Positions 35,515-44,114 of a stretch of DNA of 59,137 nucleotides are shown here, piece by piece; position 1 is the stretch's first letter; each line of letters starts with the position of its first letter. Where the stretch lies: assembly GCF_013001275.1 (NCBI RefSeq), contig NZ_JABDMV010000073.1:1-59137 (forward strand), given 5' to 3'. A program made the position numbers and the translations under genes. Origin of the DNA: Flaviramulus sp. (lineage in GTDB: Bacteria > Bacteroidota > Bacteroidia > Flavobacteriales > Flavobacteriaceae). Under the pieces are notes generated by a model. The model ran no database searches. It was given only the letters and a program-made list of their open reading frames with translations, and had not been told where the DNA came from.

Positions 35515-36744
35515 ATGCTTCGTTGGATTATTTTCCTAATATTTTATACTGTAATCAGTGTTTATGGTTTTCAAGCAGTAAGAACACTGGTAAAAAGCAC
35601 ATGGGTTTACTATTTGTTTTTTGGTATAGCGCTAGTTATTATAGGTAATTTTTTATTTCAATTTTTAGCATCTTCAGAAGGTCGTGTTTTAAACCCTGCA
35701 AAAAGTTATGCTTTTGGATTTTTGTTAGCCTTTATTTCGTTCAATTTGGTAATTATTCCAATAATGTTGGGAGAGGATATAATTCGACTTATTATAGGAT
35801 TATATGATAGGCTAGTAACAACCAATGATGGTTTTTATTTACCATCGAGAAGAAAGTTTATTAGTCAGGTAGCATTAGGTTTAGCGGCTATTCCATTTGC
35901 TTCACTTTTGTACGGAATGTATGAAGGTAAATATAGATTTAGAGTTTTAAACTATACTTTGCATTTTGAAGATTTGCCAGACGCTTTTAATGGCTATAGA
36001 ATAACACAAATAAGCGACATTCATTCAGGGAGTTTTGATAACAAAAAGAAAATTGAATATGGCATCGATTTAATAAATGAACAAAAATCGGATGTAATTA
36101 TGTTTACTGGCGATTTAGTAAACAATAAATCCTCTGAAATGTTACCATGGAAAGGATTGTTTGGATCACTAAAAGCTAAAGACGGTATTTATTCAGTTTT
36201 AGGAAATCATGATTATGGAGATTATGTAGATTGGGATTCGCATGAAGCCAAAGCACAAAACCTTGCTGATTTAGTTCAATTACAAAGGGATATGGGATTT
36301 GATTTACTTTTGAACGAAAGTAGATTTATTGAAAAAAATGGCCAACGTATTGCCATTGTAGGTGTAGAAAATTGGGGAAAAGGCGGATTTAAAACTGCCG
36401 GTGATTTAAAAAAAGCTTCAGAAAAAATAAATCCTGATGACTTCAAAATATTATTGAGCCACGACCCAACTCATTGGGAAGCTAAGGTGATTAATGATGA
36501 ATATCATTACCATCTTACACTTTGTGGGCATACTCACGGAATGCAATTTGGAATAGAAATTCCAGGTTGGATTAAATGGAGCCCTATAAAGTGGCGCTAC
36601 AAATATTGGGCTGGGATATACCAAGAATTAGGACAGTATATAAACGTAAATAGAGGTTTTGGATATTTAGGATATCCTGGTCGTGTTGGAATATGGCCAG
36701 AGATTACCGTGATAGAGCTTAAAAAAGGCGTAAATAATGCATAA
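35515..36744 (+). CDS. Membrane-anchored metallophosphoesterase (YkuE/calcineurin-like)
   Basis: This 409-residue protein has three or four N-terminal membrane segments (about residues 1-100) and a calcineurin-like phosphoesterase domain. Dimetal-site motifs appear in order: ISDIHSG, GDLVNN, LGNHDYGD, LLSHDP and CGHTHGMQFG. A second hydrophobic patch after SRRKFISQ (about 122-137) resembles a twin-arginine-like anchor. Relatives include UDP-diacylglucosamine or lipid-head phosphoesterases, but the substrate is not readable. The thioredoxin-fold gene follows 54 bases downstream. Confidence 0.88.
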   Translation: MLRWIIFLIFYTVISVYGFQAVRTLVKSTWVYYLFFGIALVIIGNFLFQFLASSEGRVLNPAKSYAFGFLLAFISFNLVIIPIMLGEDIIRLIIGLYDRLVTTNDGFYLPSRRKFISQVALGLAAIPFASLLYGMYEGKYRFRVLNYTLHFEDLPDAFNGYRITQISDIHSGSFDNKKKIEYGIDLINEQKSDVIMFTGDLVNNKSSEMLPWKGLFGSLKAKDGIYSVLGNHDYGDYVDWDSHEAKAQNLADLVQLQRDMGFDLLLNESRFIEKNGQRIAIVGVENWGKGGFKTAGDLKKASEKINPDDFKILLSHDPTHWEAKVINDEYHYHLTLCGHTHGMQFGIEIPGWIKWSPIKWRYKYWAGIYQELGQYINVNRGFGYLGYPGRVGIWPEITVIELKKGVNNA

Positions 36745-36758
36745 TTGCGAAGAAATGC

Positions 36759-36766
36759 TATATTTG
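36759..36766 (+). promoter_or_regulatory. Possible -7 element of the thioredoxin-fold gene
   Basis: TATATTTG lies 32 bases before the ATG at 36799, suggesting a promoter of its own after the metallophosphoesterase. Confidence 0.45.
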
Positions 36767-36798
36767 TAATAACACATTTGACTAATAAATAATAAAGC

Positions 36799-37095
36799 AT
36801 GTCAAAATTTGGTGAACTCATTGATGTTGATATTCCAGTTTTGTTAGATTTCTATACAGAATGGAATGATCAATCTGAAGCAATGCATCTTATACTTAGA
36901 GATGTGGCAGCGGCTTTAGGTGATAAAGCTAAAGTTATAAAAATAGATGTTGAAAAAAATAGTGAATTAGCCGATGCTTTACGTGTTAAGACACTGCCAA
37001 CGTTGATTATTTATAAAGATGGTGAAATGAAATGGCGCCAAAGTGGTGAGCAAGATGCTAATACACTTATTGGTATTATTCAGCAATACGTTTAG
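36799..37095 (+). CDS. Thioredoxin-fold protein lacking the CxxC active site
   Basis: This 98-residue protein spans one thioredoxin domain: VLLDFYTEWNDQSEAM, VIKIDVEKN, VKTLPTLIIYKDGE and the C-terminal helix. The canonical WCGPC is replaced by Trp22-Asn-Asp-Gln-Ser26, and no cysteine occurs anywhere in the protein. The cis-Pro loop (Pro67) is kept. It therefore cannot do disulfide chemistry and may act in binding or as a chaperone-like partner. Its stop codon overlaps the stop of the convergent deacetylase gene (TTAG). Confidence 0.88.
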   Translation: MSKFGELIDVDIPVLLDFYTEWNDQSEAMHLILRDVAAALGDKAKVIKIDVEKNSELADALRVKTLPTLIIYKDGEMKWRQSGEQDANTLIGIIQQYV

Positions 37096-37727
37096 AGATT
37101 TAAAGCTTTAAACACATATCCTTTTTTACTAAAATACTCCAATACTTCTGGTAAAGCGTATTTCATATTGTTAGAAGCTTTTAAACTATCGTGAAATACA
37201 ATAATACTACCTTCTTTTGTTTTGGAAACCACATTATTTAAACATGTTTCTTTATTTACTTGTTTATCCCAATCAAAAGACAACACATCCCACATAATAA
37301 TTTTGTAACCAAGTTCTATGAGGTTCTTTCCTTGTTTCGGTGTGATTTGCCCGTATGGTGGTCTAAATAAATTGGTATTTGTTTTAGTGCTAATTATTTC
37401 TTTAGCTTTATTTACGTCGGTTAAGTAATCCTTAGTGTTGTTTTTCCATCCTTTAATATGATTTTGGGTGTGGTTACCAATTACATGACCATTATTCAAT
37501 ATATTTTCAAAAATTTCTGGATGTTTTTCAACATTATTTCCAATACAAAAAAAGGTGGCTTCGGCTTGATACTCTTTTAAAATATTTAATGTCCAGTTAG
37601 TAATTTCCGGAGTTGGGCCATCATCAAAAGTTAAATAAACAACTTTTTTGGTTGTAGGAATATCCCAAACATAGTTTGGGAATAATTTTTTTGCAATTAA
37701 AGGTGTTTTTATAGGTGTAAAGGTCAT
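37092..37727 (-). CDS. Polysaccharide deacetylase (NodB-homology) family protein
   Basis: This 211-residue carbohydrate-esterase-4 type protein removes acetyl groups from glycans such as peptidoglycan or chitin-like sugars. Motif 1 is YLTFDDGPTPE (metal and base Asp), motif 2 GNHTQNH (metal His), motif 3 FRPPYG, and a late motif VFHDS. No signal peptide is visible, so it is cytoplasmic or exported by a route I cannot see. It lies 13 bases after the GT117 gene and is probably in the same transcript. Confidence 0.87.
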   Translation of the reverse strand: MTFTPIKTPLIAKKLFPNYVWDIPTTKKVVYLTFDDGPTPEITNWTLNILKEYQAEATFFCIGNNVEKHPEIFENILNNGHVIGNHTQNHIKGWKNNTKDYLTDVNKAKEIISTKTNTNLFRPPYGQITPKQGKNLIELGYKIIMWDVLSFDWDKQVNKETCLNNVVSKTKEGSIIVFHDSLKASNNMKYALPEVLEYFSKKGYVFKALNL

Positions 37728-37740
37728 GCCTTATACCAAA

Positions 37741-40700
37741 TTAATTTGTTGTGTCAATTTGTAAATTGCTATCTAGAGGAATATCCACATCTGTTCTAAT
37801 TTCTTCTTCTGGTTCATCATCACCGTAAAAATGGTTGAACGCTCTTAAGTAGTTATTAAAAATATCACCTTCTGTTTCAGCAAACTCAATATCATATTCA
37901 ACTAACACATCCACGAGTCCTTTATAGCGTTGAATATCGGTATAAATGTCTTCAAATAGACGTTCTTGATCGTCTATTTTTAAACTACTATAGTAGCTTA
38001 AGTTTTCTTGATATTTTCTTGAAACTTCTTTAAATAGCCGTTGCGCTTTTTCTTTATTTCCAACAGCATAGTACGTACTAATATAAGGTTCTAAAAGAGT
38101 GTAATAACCAAAATATTCTACAGGCATATTAGTCATAGCGATATCTGCTATTTCTTCAGCTTTTTCAAGTTTATCTTCGTTTATTAACTGTTCTGCTAAA
38201 CGGGCTAAATTGCCACGATAAGTTATAGAGTTTTTACGTGTTTCGGTATCGTGATAAATATCTGGACTTCCACTATTCCCCCAATCCCATTTTTTAACTT
38301 TTTCATACATCAACTCGCTATCTACTCTACCCATATCGAATGGATTCGCTTTGTCTACTGGTGTTTTTATAGGGACCAATTTATAGCACATGCCATCGAG
38401 TTGTAAATAGTCTTTCATCCATAAATAATCATCATCACCAAAGCTTCCTCCGGTAAAGTAAATTGGGCGTTTCCATTCGTTATTGGCAACTATATCCAAC
38501 ATCAATAGTCTGTTTTTATAAAGGGCTCCACCGTCTACTTTTATGTCAATATATGGTACAATTTCGTCAGCATCTTTAGGTTTAACAATTCCTGAGTTTA
38601 ATGCATTTTCTTTGTTTACAGGAAGTCTTAAATAGGGCGTTGGTAAATAGGTGGCATTGAGGTCTTGGTTTCGAACTTGAGACAAATCAACACCTTGTTG
38701 CTGTAAAACATATTTGTATTTTGTTTTTGGGTTTTTGCTTGCAACAAAATCTAAAAACTGTTTAACTTGTAAAGTGTCGTTAATTACAGGTTGAATAATT
38801 ATATAATCGTTGGTGCCGTATTTGTACAAATCATGCGTGAGTTGTGATGGTATTGGATCGCTTTCATAAGCCTTCCGTTTCATTTGATCAATATACCAAT
38901 CGGTTTGAAATAAACTGGTGTTAACAACTCTAACGTCGGTTCTATATCCTTCAATTTCTTGAGCATACCATAATGCAAATGTGTCGTTATCTCCGATAGT
39001 AAATAAAATAGCATTTTCGGCACACGAATCTAAATACATTTTTGCCATAGCCTTGGCAGTATATTTTCCAGATCTATCATGATCGTCCCAATTGTTTGCC
39101 GCTAATATAAAGGGCACTAAAATTAAACAAGCCAATGTGGTTATTGGTGCTACTAATTTTTTTGGTAGATAATTTTTTAAATAATCGAATAGTCCATAAA
39201 CTCCAAAACCAATCCAAAGGGCAAAAACATAAAATGAACCTACTACGGAGTAATCACGTTCACGAGGTTCGAATGGACGAACATTAGTATAAACTTGAAT
39301 AGCAATTCCCGTGAAAAGGAAAAACACGAGCATAATCCAAAATAATTTTTTGTCTTTATTATATAAAAAGAAAAGACCAATAAGTCCTAAAATTAATGGT
39401 AATAAATAATAGGTGTTTCTCGCTTTATTATTTTTTACATCGCTAGGTAAATTATCTTGAGAGTATCCTAAATGAAATTCATCTAAAGGATTAATTCCAC
39501 TTATCCAATTTCCATGATTATCATATCGCCCTTGGATGTCATCTTGTCTTCCAGAAAAATTCCACATAAAATAGCGCCAGTACATATATCCTAGTTGATA
39601 TTCAAACAAATAAGCAATATTACTGGCTAAGGACGGTTTTTCAATATCAATATATTGTTTAAACTGTTTTAAAAAGTTATTATAATCTTCATAATCTATA
39701 TTGCCGGCCGCCGCATCATATTTAAATTTATTAACGGCTGTTCGTAATTCGTTTTCCATTTGATATTCAGATTTAAGTTTAAAATCTAAAAATCCTGAAA
39801 ACATCATGTAGTTTTCTGCATGTTCGGCACTCCACATACGTGGCAGAATAGAGGCATGTTTTGAGTTATAATTTTGTTTTGCGTTTTTAAAATCATTTAC
39901 AATCACATACTCACCTTTATCATAATCTTTTTCATATTTAGGCTTATCATCTACATAAGGATTATTCTCATCTAAATACGCATATTGATCTGTAAATTGT
40001 GGCCCATAAAATAAATGTGTTTCTGGGTATTGCTCTAAATTATAATATGCTAATAATTCTCTGGCACTTGAAGGGTTGTTTTCATTAATAACCACATTAG
40101 CATTCGCCCGTATTGGTAGCATTAGCCACGTAGAAAATCCTATTATAACAAACGTAATACAAAGAACTCCTGTATTTAAATGTACAAACCCTTTTTTTCT
40201 GGTATATTTTAAAGCAAATTGAATTATTGTAATTAATAAAATACCAGCTATAACAGAACCTGAATTAAAAGGAAGGCCTATGGTATTCACGAAAAATATT
40301 TCAAAAACGCTAAAAAGTTTTAGAATATTAGGGGCTAATAGTTTAAAAATAAATAATAATATAGCTACAGAAGCGACATTGGCTATAATGAAATTTTTAA
40401 CAGTAACAGTTTTATAATTTTTAAAGTAGTATATCAAACCAATAGCAGGAATTGTGAGTAAACCCATAAAATGTACTCCGAAAGAAAGGCCTATTACAAA
40501 AGCAATTAATACAAGCCAACGGTTTCCTCTAGGTTTATCCATATCCTGTTCCCAACGTAATCCTAACCAGAATAAAATGGCCATAATTAAAGTAGCCATA
40601 GCGTAAACTTCAGTTTCTACAGCGTTAAACCAAAACGAATCAGTAAACGTAAAAGCTAAACTACCTACTAAACCACTGCCTAAAATAGCCATGGCTTTTG

Positions 40701-41049
40701 ATTGTGAAAGCTCGGTATTATTACTTGTAATTTTTTTAAGTAATAAAGTAATTGTCCAAAACATGAATAAAATAGTGAATGCACTAGAAACGGCACTCAT
40801 CATGTTCATCATCCAACCAATTAATTCGTTATTTCCAAAAGTGAATATTGAAAAGAAAGCACCCATCATTTGAAATAAAGGAGCTCCTGGCGGGTGACCA
40901 ACTTGAAGTTTTGAAGCAGTTAAAATATACTCACCTGCATCCCAAAAACTCACGGTTGGTTCAACAGTTAAACTATACGTTATTAGTGCTATTAAAAAAG
41001 AGAACCATCCTAAAACAGTATTCCATTTTTTATAGTTAAAATGTACCAT
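37741..41049 (-). CDS. DUF2723 (GT117) glycosyltransferase, protein O-mannosyltransferase-like
   Basis: This 1102-residue protein has an N-terminal multi-pass GT-C domain with the family motif SFWDAGEYI (Asp37) in the first extracytoplasmic loop, and VGHPPGAPLF soon after. About twelve helices occur within residues 10-650. A large soluble C-terminal part includes tetratricopeptide-like helices (about 960-1060) and an acidic end. GT117 proteins are thought to glycosylate exported proteins in Bacteroidota. The deacetylase gene follows closely. Confidence 0.88.
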   Translation of the reverse strand: MVHFNYKKWNTVLGWFSFLIALITYSLTVEPTVSFWDAGEYILTASKLQVGHPPGAPLFQMMGAFFSIFTFGNNELIGWMMNMMSAVSSAFTILFMFWTITLLLKKITSNNTELSQSKAMAILGSGLVGSLAFTFTDSFWFNAVETEVYAMATLIMAILFWLGLRWEQDMDKPRGNRWLVLIAFVIGLSFGVHFMGLLTIPAIGLIYYFKNYKTVTVKNFIIANVASVAILLFIFKLLAPNILKLFSVFEIFFVNTIGLPFNSGSVIAGILLITIIQFALKYTRKKGFVHLNTGVLCITFVIIGFSTWLMLPIRANANVVINENNPSSARELLAYYNLEQYPETHLFYGPQFTDQYAYLDENNPYVDDKPKYEKDYDKGEYVIVNDFKNAKQNYNSKHASILPRMWSAEHAENYMMFSGFLDFKLKSEYQMENELRTAVNKFKYDAAAGNIDYEDYNNFLKQFKQYIDIEKPSLASNIAYLFEYQLGYMYWRYFMWNFSGRQDDIQGRYDNHGNWISGINPLDEFHLGYSQDNLPSDVKNNKARNTYYLLPLILGLIGLFFLYNKDKKLFWIMLVFFLFTGIAIQVYTNVRPFEPRERDYSVVGSFYVFALWIGFGVYGLFDYLKNYLPKKLVAPITTLACLILVPFILAANNWDDHDRSGKYTAKAMAKMYLDSCAENAILFTIGDNDTFALWYAQEIEGYRTDVRVVNTSLFQTDWYIDQMKRKAYESDPIPSQLTHDLYKYGTNDYIIIQPVINDTLQVKQFLDFVASKNPKTKYKYVLQQQGVDLSQVRNQDLNATYLPTPYLRLPVNKENALNSGIVKPKDADEIVPYIDIKVDGGALYKNRLLMLDIVANNEWKRPIYFTGGSFGDDDYLWMKDYLQLDGMCYKLVPIKTPVDKANPFDMGRVDSELMYEKVKKWDWGNSGSPDIYHDTETRKNSITYRGNLARLAEQLINEDKLEKAEEIADIAMTNMPVEYFGYYTLLEPYISTYYAVGNKEKAQRLFKEVSRKYQENLSYYSSLKIDDQERLFEDIYTDIQRYKGLVDVLVEYDIEFAETEGDIFNNYLRAFNHFYGDDEPEEEIRTDVDIPLDSNLQIDTTN

Positions 41050-41153
41050 GTAAATCTTTAGTTTATTTGCTTTGGCGAATTTAATAATAAATATGGTATT
41101 GTAAATGTTTTTAAGGAAACGTTAAGTTTTAAAGATTATTTTTCAAAAAAATG

Positions 41154-41183
41154 TTGTGATAATAAAACTTTGTATTAAATTTG
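41154..41183 (+). promoter_or_regulatory. tRNA-Gln promoter
   Basis: TTG (41154-41156), a 19-base spacer and TAAATTTG (41176-41183) match the Bacteroidota consensus exactly. The tRNA begins 17 bases further on. Confidence 0.75.
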
Positions 41184-41200
41184 CACCCTCATTGCACGAA

Positions 41201-41273
41201 TGGCCTATGGTGTAACTGGCAACACGTTGGTTTTTGGTACCAAAGAGTCTAGGTTCGAGCCCTAGTAGGCCAA
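41201..41273 (+). tRNA. tRNA-Gln (anticodon TTG)
   Basis: Acceptor stem TGGCCTA/TAGGCCA with discriminator A; anticodon stem TTGGT/ACCAA enclosing TTTTGGT, anticodon TTG. The T-arm CTAGG-TTCGAGC-CCTAG is perfect. CCA is not encoded. Confidence 0.96.
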
Positions 41274-41274
41274 C

Positions 41275-41308
41275 AAAAAAGTCTTTCAGATTTCTGAAAG
41301 ACTTTTTT
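41275..41308. terminator. Bidirectional terminator between tRNA-Gln and the stress-protein gene
   Basis: GTCTTTCAGA pairs with TCTGAAAGAC around TT, flanked by an A-run and a T6 run; it can serve both converging transcripts. Confidence 0.9.
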
Positions 41309-41331
41309 ATTATTAAAAACAATAATGTTTT

Positions 41332-42156
41332 TTAAATCTTGAATGTAATTACTGGGCGTTTTGCATGATTCACTAAATCTTCACTAATACTTCCATTGAA
41401 AAAATGCGATATCCCTTGCCTACCATGCGTACTCATGCCAATTAAATCGGCATTAATAGTTTTAGAAAAATTCATAATTCCCTTTTCAATACTTATATCA
41501 TTATAAATATTTAAAGTATAATTTGAATAATCAAAAGAATTGGCAAAAGCTTTAATTCTTTTTTCAGCTTCACCCGTAGTTATAAACTTTGCTGGAGTTA
41601 CAACCATAAGTAACTGCATTTTTGCTCCAAAAATATTGGCAAATTTTACAGCTTCCTGATAGGTAGACTTGCTTTCATCTTTAAAATCGGAAGCGAATAC
41701 AAAATCTTTCACGTTAAAAGGATTATGTTCATTTTTAACAACAAGCACAGGTGTTTCGGATGTGCGAACTACTTTTTCTGTATTGCTTCCAATTAACATC
41801 TCCTTTAGGCCGCTAACTCCACTAGAGCCCATAATAATTAAATCTATATTGTGCTTTTTACAAACATGAAAAATTCCTTTAAAAATTTCTTGAAATTCAA
41901 CAGTTTCATGTACAACTAAGCCATCTAAATAATCTTGACTTTTTAATTTTTCAAATTTTTGGTGTGCTAGTTTCATGAAAAACACAGCTTCAGGCATTTT
42001 GCTGTAAGATGTAATTGGATCTATTTCATGCAAAGGCATTTCAAGTATGTGTAACAAATAAATTTCACATTTATGCTTATGAGCTATTTGGGCAGCTACT
42101 TTCAAAGCATTTTCTGCTTGATCAGAAAAATCGGTGGGTACGAGTATTTTTTTCAT
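41332..42156 (-). CDS. Universal stress protein with two Usp domains
   Basis: This 274-residue protein has two tandem Usp folds (about 1-145 and 146-274). The first starts with KKILVPTDFSDQAENALKVA and ends with the nucleotide-loop motif IIMGSSGVSGLKEMLIGSNTEKVVRTSETPVLVV. The second ends with LIGMSTHGRQGISHFFNGSISEDLVNHAKRPVITF. Both glycine-rich loops fit ATP-binding Usp proteins. It is a single gene ending at the terminator shared with tRNA-Gln. Confidence 0.92.
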   Translation of the reverse strand: MKKILVPTDFSDQAENALKVAAQIAHKHKCEIYLLHILEMPLHEIDPITSYSKMPEAVFFMKLAHQKFEKLKSQDYLDGLVVHETVEFQEIFKGIFHVCKKHNIDLIIMGSSGVSGLKEMLIGSNTEKVVRTSETPVLVVKNEHNPFNVKDFVFASDFKDESKSTYQEAVKFANIFGAKMQLLMVVTPAKFITTGEAEKRIKAFANSFDYSNYTLNIYNDISIEKGIMNFSKTINADLIGMSTHGRQGISHFFNGSISEDLVNHAKRPVITFKI

Positions 42157-42310
42157 CTGTTCACGGTTTATTTGGTTTAAATTTTAAATATCATCAAGCT
42201 TTACAAAATCTCAAATAATATTGATTTTTTGATATGGCTTAATTCATAATCACATAAGTAAGTTCTACATAAATTTAAGAAAATTTCCTTTAAAAATCAA
42301 TAAAATATTA

Positions 42311-42318
42311 TATATTTG
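42311..42318 (+). promoter_or_regulatory. -7 promoter element of rimP-nusA-infB
   Basis: TATATTTG lies 63 bases before the rimP ATG. The leader it would produce contains the hairpin at 42347-42367. Confidence 0.55.
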
Positions 42319-42346
42319 CCCCGTTGAAAGGCGAAATTAAATAAAT

Positions 42347-42372
42347 GAGGGGACGGAAAGTCCCCTCTTTTT
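42347..42372 (+). terminator. Terminator-like hairpin in the rimP-nusA-infB leader (attenuator candidate)
   Basis: GAGGGGAC (42347-42354) pairs perfectly with GTCCCCTC (42360-42367) around GGAAA and is followed by T5. It lies between the promoter element and the rimP ATG at 42382, with no gene before it, so it cannot be an ordinary end-of-gene terminator of a plus-strand gene. Confidence 0.7.
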
Positions 42373-42381
42373 ATACTTAAA

Positions 42382-42843
42382 ATGTTTAAAAATACCGTAA
42401 CAGAATTACTTAATACTGCTTTAATAGAAAGGCCAGATTTATTTCTTATTGATTTTTCTATTGGTACTGACAATCATATTAAGGTGGTAATAGACGGTGA
42501 TAAAGGAGTTTTAGTTGAAGACTGTATGTTTGTAAGCAGAGCCATTGAGCATAATATTGATAGAGAAGAACATGATTTTTCTTTAGAGGTTATGTCGGCC
42601 GGTGCAACAGCTCCTTTAGTTAATAAGCGGCAGTATAAAAAAAACATAAATAGAGTACTAAAAGTAAGAACAGCTTCAGAAAAAATTGAAGGCACACTTA
42701 CAGAAGTATCAGATAAAGAAATTACATTAGGATGGAAAGTTAGAGAGCCTAAGCCCGTTGGGAAAGGTAAAATTACTGTTAAGAAGGAAGCGAAAATCGC
42801 TTACCAAGATATTGTGGAAGCAAAAGTTATGATAAAATTTTAA
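42382..42843 (+). CDS. rimP: Ribosome maturation factor RimP
   Basis: This 153-residue protein assists 30S subunit assembly. It has the family pattern: IKVVIDGDKGVLVEDCMFVSRAIE and the VMSAGATAPLVNKRQYKKNINRVLKV segment, followed by an Sm-like C-terminal domain. It is first in the conserved rimP-nusA-infB operon, 9 bases before nusA. A terminator-like hairpin precedes its start by 10 bases, probably regulating the operon. Confidence 0.94.
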   Translation: MFKNTVTELLNTALIERPDLFLIDFSIGTDNHIKVVIDGDKGVLVEDCMFVSRAIEHNIDREEHDFSLEVMSAGATAPLVNKRQYKKNINRVLKVRTASEKIEGTLTEVSDKEITLGWKVREPKPVGKGKITVKKEAKIAYQDIVEAKVMIKF

Positions 42844-42852
42844 TTTAGAGTT

Positions 42853-44085
42853 ATGGAAAATGTCGCGTTAATTGAATCTTTTTCAGAATTTAAAGACGAT
42901 AAGCTAATTGACAGAGTAACGTTAATGGCTATTTTAGAAGACGTATTTAGAAGCGCCTTAAAAAAGAAATATGGTGATGATGATAATTTTGATATTATTG
43001 TTAACCCGGATAAAGGAGATTTAGAAATTTGGAGAAATAGAGTTGTGGTTGCCGATGGTGAAGTTGAAGAACCAAACCAAGAAATTTCTTTATCTGAAGC
43101 TCGTAAAATTGAGCCAGATTTTGAGGTTGGTGAAGATGTTTCAGAAGAAGTTAAACTTATTGATTTGGGTAGACGAGCTATTTTAGCGTTACGTCAAAAC
43201 CTAATTTCTAAGATTCATGAGCATGATAATACCATAATTTATAAACAATTTAAAGATTTAGTAGGCGAAATTTATACTGCTGAAGTTCATCATATACGTC
43301 ATAGAGCAGTGATTCTGTTGGACGATGATGGAAACGAAATTGTATTACCAAAAGACAGACAAATCCCTTCAGATTTCTTTAGAAAAGGTGATAATGTAAG
43401 AGGTGTAATTGATAGTGTTGAGCTTAAAGGCGCTAAACCAACTATAATTATGTCTAGAAGTTCGCCTAAATTTTTAGAGAAATTGTTCGAACAAGAAATC
43501 CCGGAAGTTTTTGATGGCTTAATTACTATAAAAAACGTTGTAAGAATTCCTGGTGAAAAAGCAAAAGTGGCTGTAGATTCTTATGATGACAGAATTGATC
43601 CTGTAGGAGCATGCGTTGGAATGAAAGGATCGAGAATTCATAGTATAGTTCGTGAATTAGGTAACGAAAATATTGATGTAATTAATTACACAAATAATTT
43701 ACAATTATACATTACAAGAGCGTTAAGTCCGGCAAGAGTAACATCAATAAAATTAAATGAAGAAACTAAGCGTGCTGAGGTTATTTTAAAACCAGAAGAA
43801 GTAAGCAAGGCTATTGGAAGAGGCGGGCATAACATTCGTTTAGCAGGTCAATTAACTGGGTATGAAATAGATGTTTTAAGAGAAGGCGCTGAAGAAGATG
43901 TTGAATTAAGAGAATTCACAGATGAAATAGAAGGCTGGATTATTGAAGAGTTTAGCAAAGCTGGATTGGATACTGCTAAAAGTATTTTAGAACAAGAGGT
44001 TGAAGATTTAGTAAAAAGAACGGATTTAGAAGAAGAAACTATTAAAGACGTTATTAGAATTTTAAAAGAAGAATTCGAAGAATAA
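42853..44085 (+). CDS. nusA: Transcription termination/antitermination factor NusA
   Basis: This 410-residue protein binds RNA polymerase and nascent RNA to control pausing, termination and antitermination. Domains in order: the N-terminal polymerase-binding domain (about 1-130), S1 domain (135-200), and two KH domains (KVAVDSYDDRIDPVGACVGMKGSRIHSIVRELGNE...IGRGGHNIRLAGQLTGYEIDV). It lacks the long C-terminal repeats of E. coli NusA. It lies between rimP and infB and may itself control the leader hairpin of this operon. Confidence 0.96.
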   Translation: MENVALIESFSEFKDDKLIDRVTLMAILEDVFRSALKKKYGDDDNFDIIVNPDKGDLEIWRNRVVVADGEVEEPNQEISLSEARKIEPDFEVGEDVSEEVKLIDLGRRAILALRQNLISKIHEHDNTIIYKQFKDLVGEIYTAEVHHIRHRAVILLDDDGNEIVLPKDRQIPSDFFRKGDNVRGVIDSVELKGAKPTIIMSRSSPKFLEKLFEQEIPEVFDGLITIKNVVRIPGEKAKVAVDSYDDRIDPVGACVGMKGSRIHSIVRELGNENIDVINYTNNLQLYITRALSPARVTSIKLNEETKRAEVILKPEEVSKAIGRGGHNIRLAGQLTGYEIDVLREGAEEDVELREFTDEIEGWIIEEFSKAGLDTAKSILEQEVEDLVKRTDLEEETIKDVIRILKEEFEE

Positions 44086-44114
44086 TATATATTTGAGTAT
44101 TTTAAAGGCGATTT

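Noticed and set aside
37092-37095. Overlap of stop codons (TTAG) of the thioredoxin-fold and deacetylase genes
   Set aside because: Short convergent overlaps are common in compact genomes and need no special explanation.
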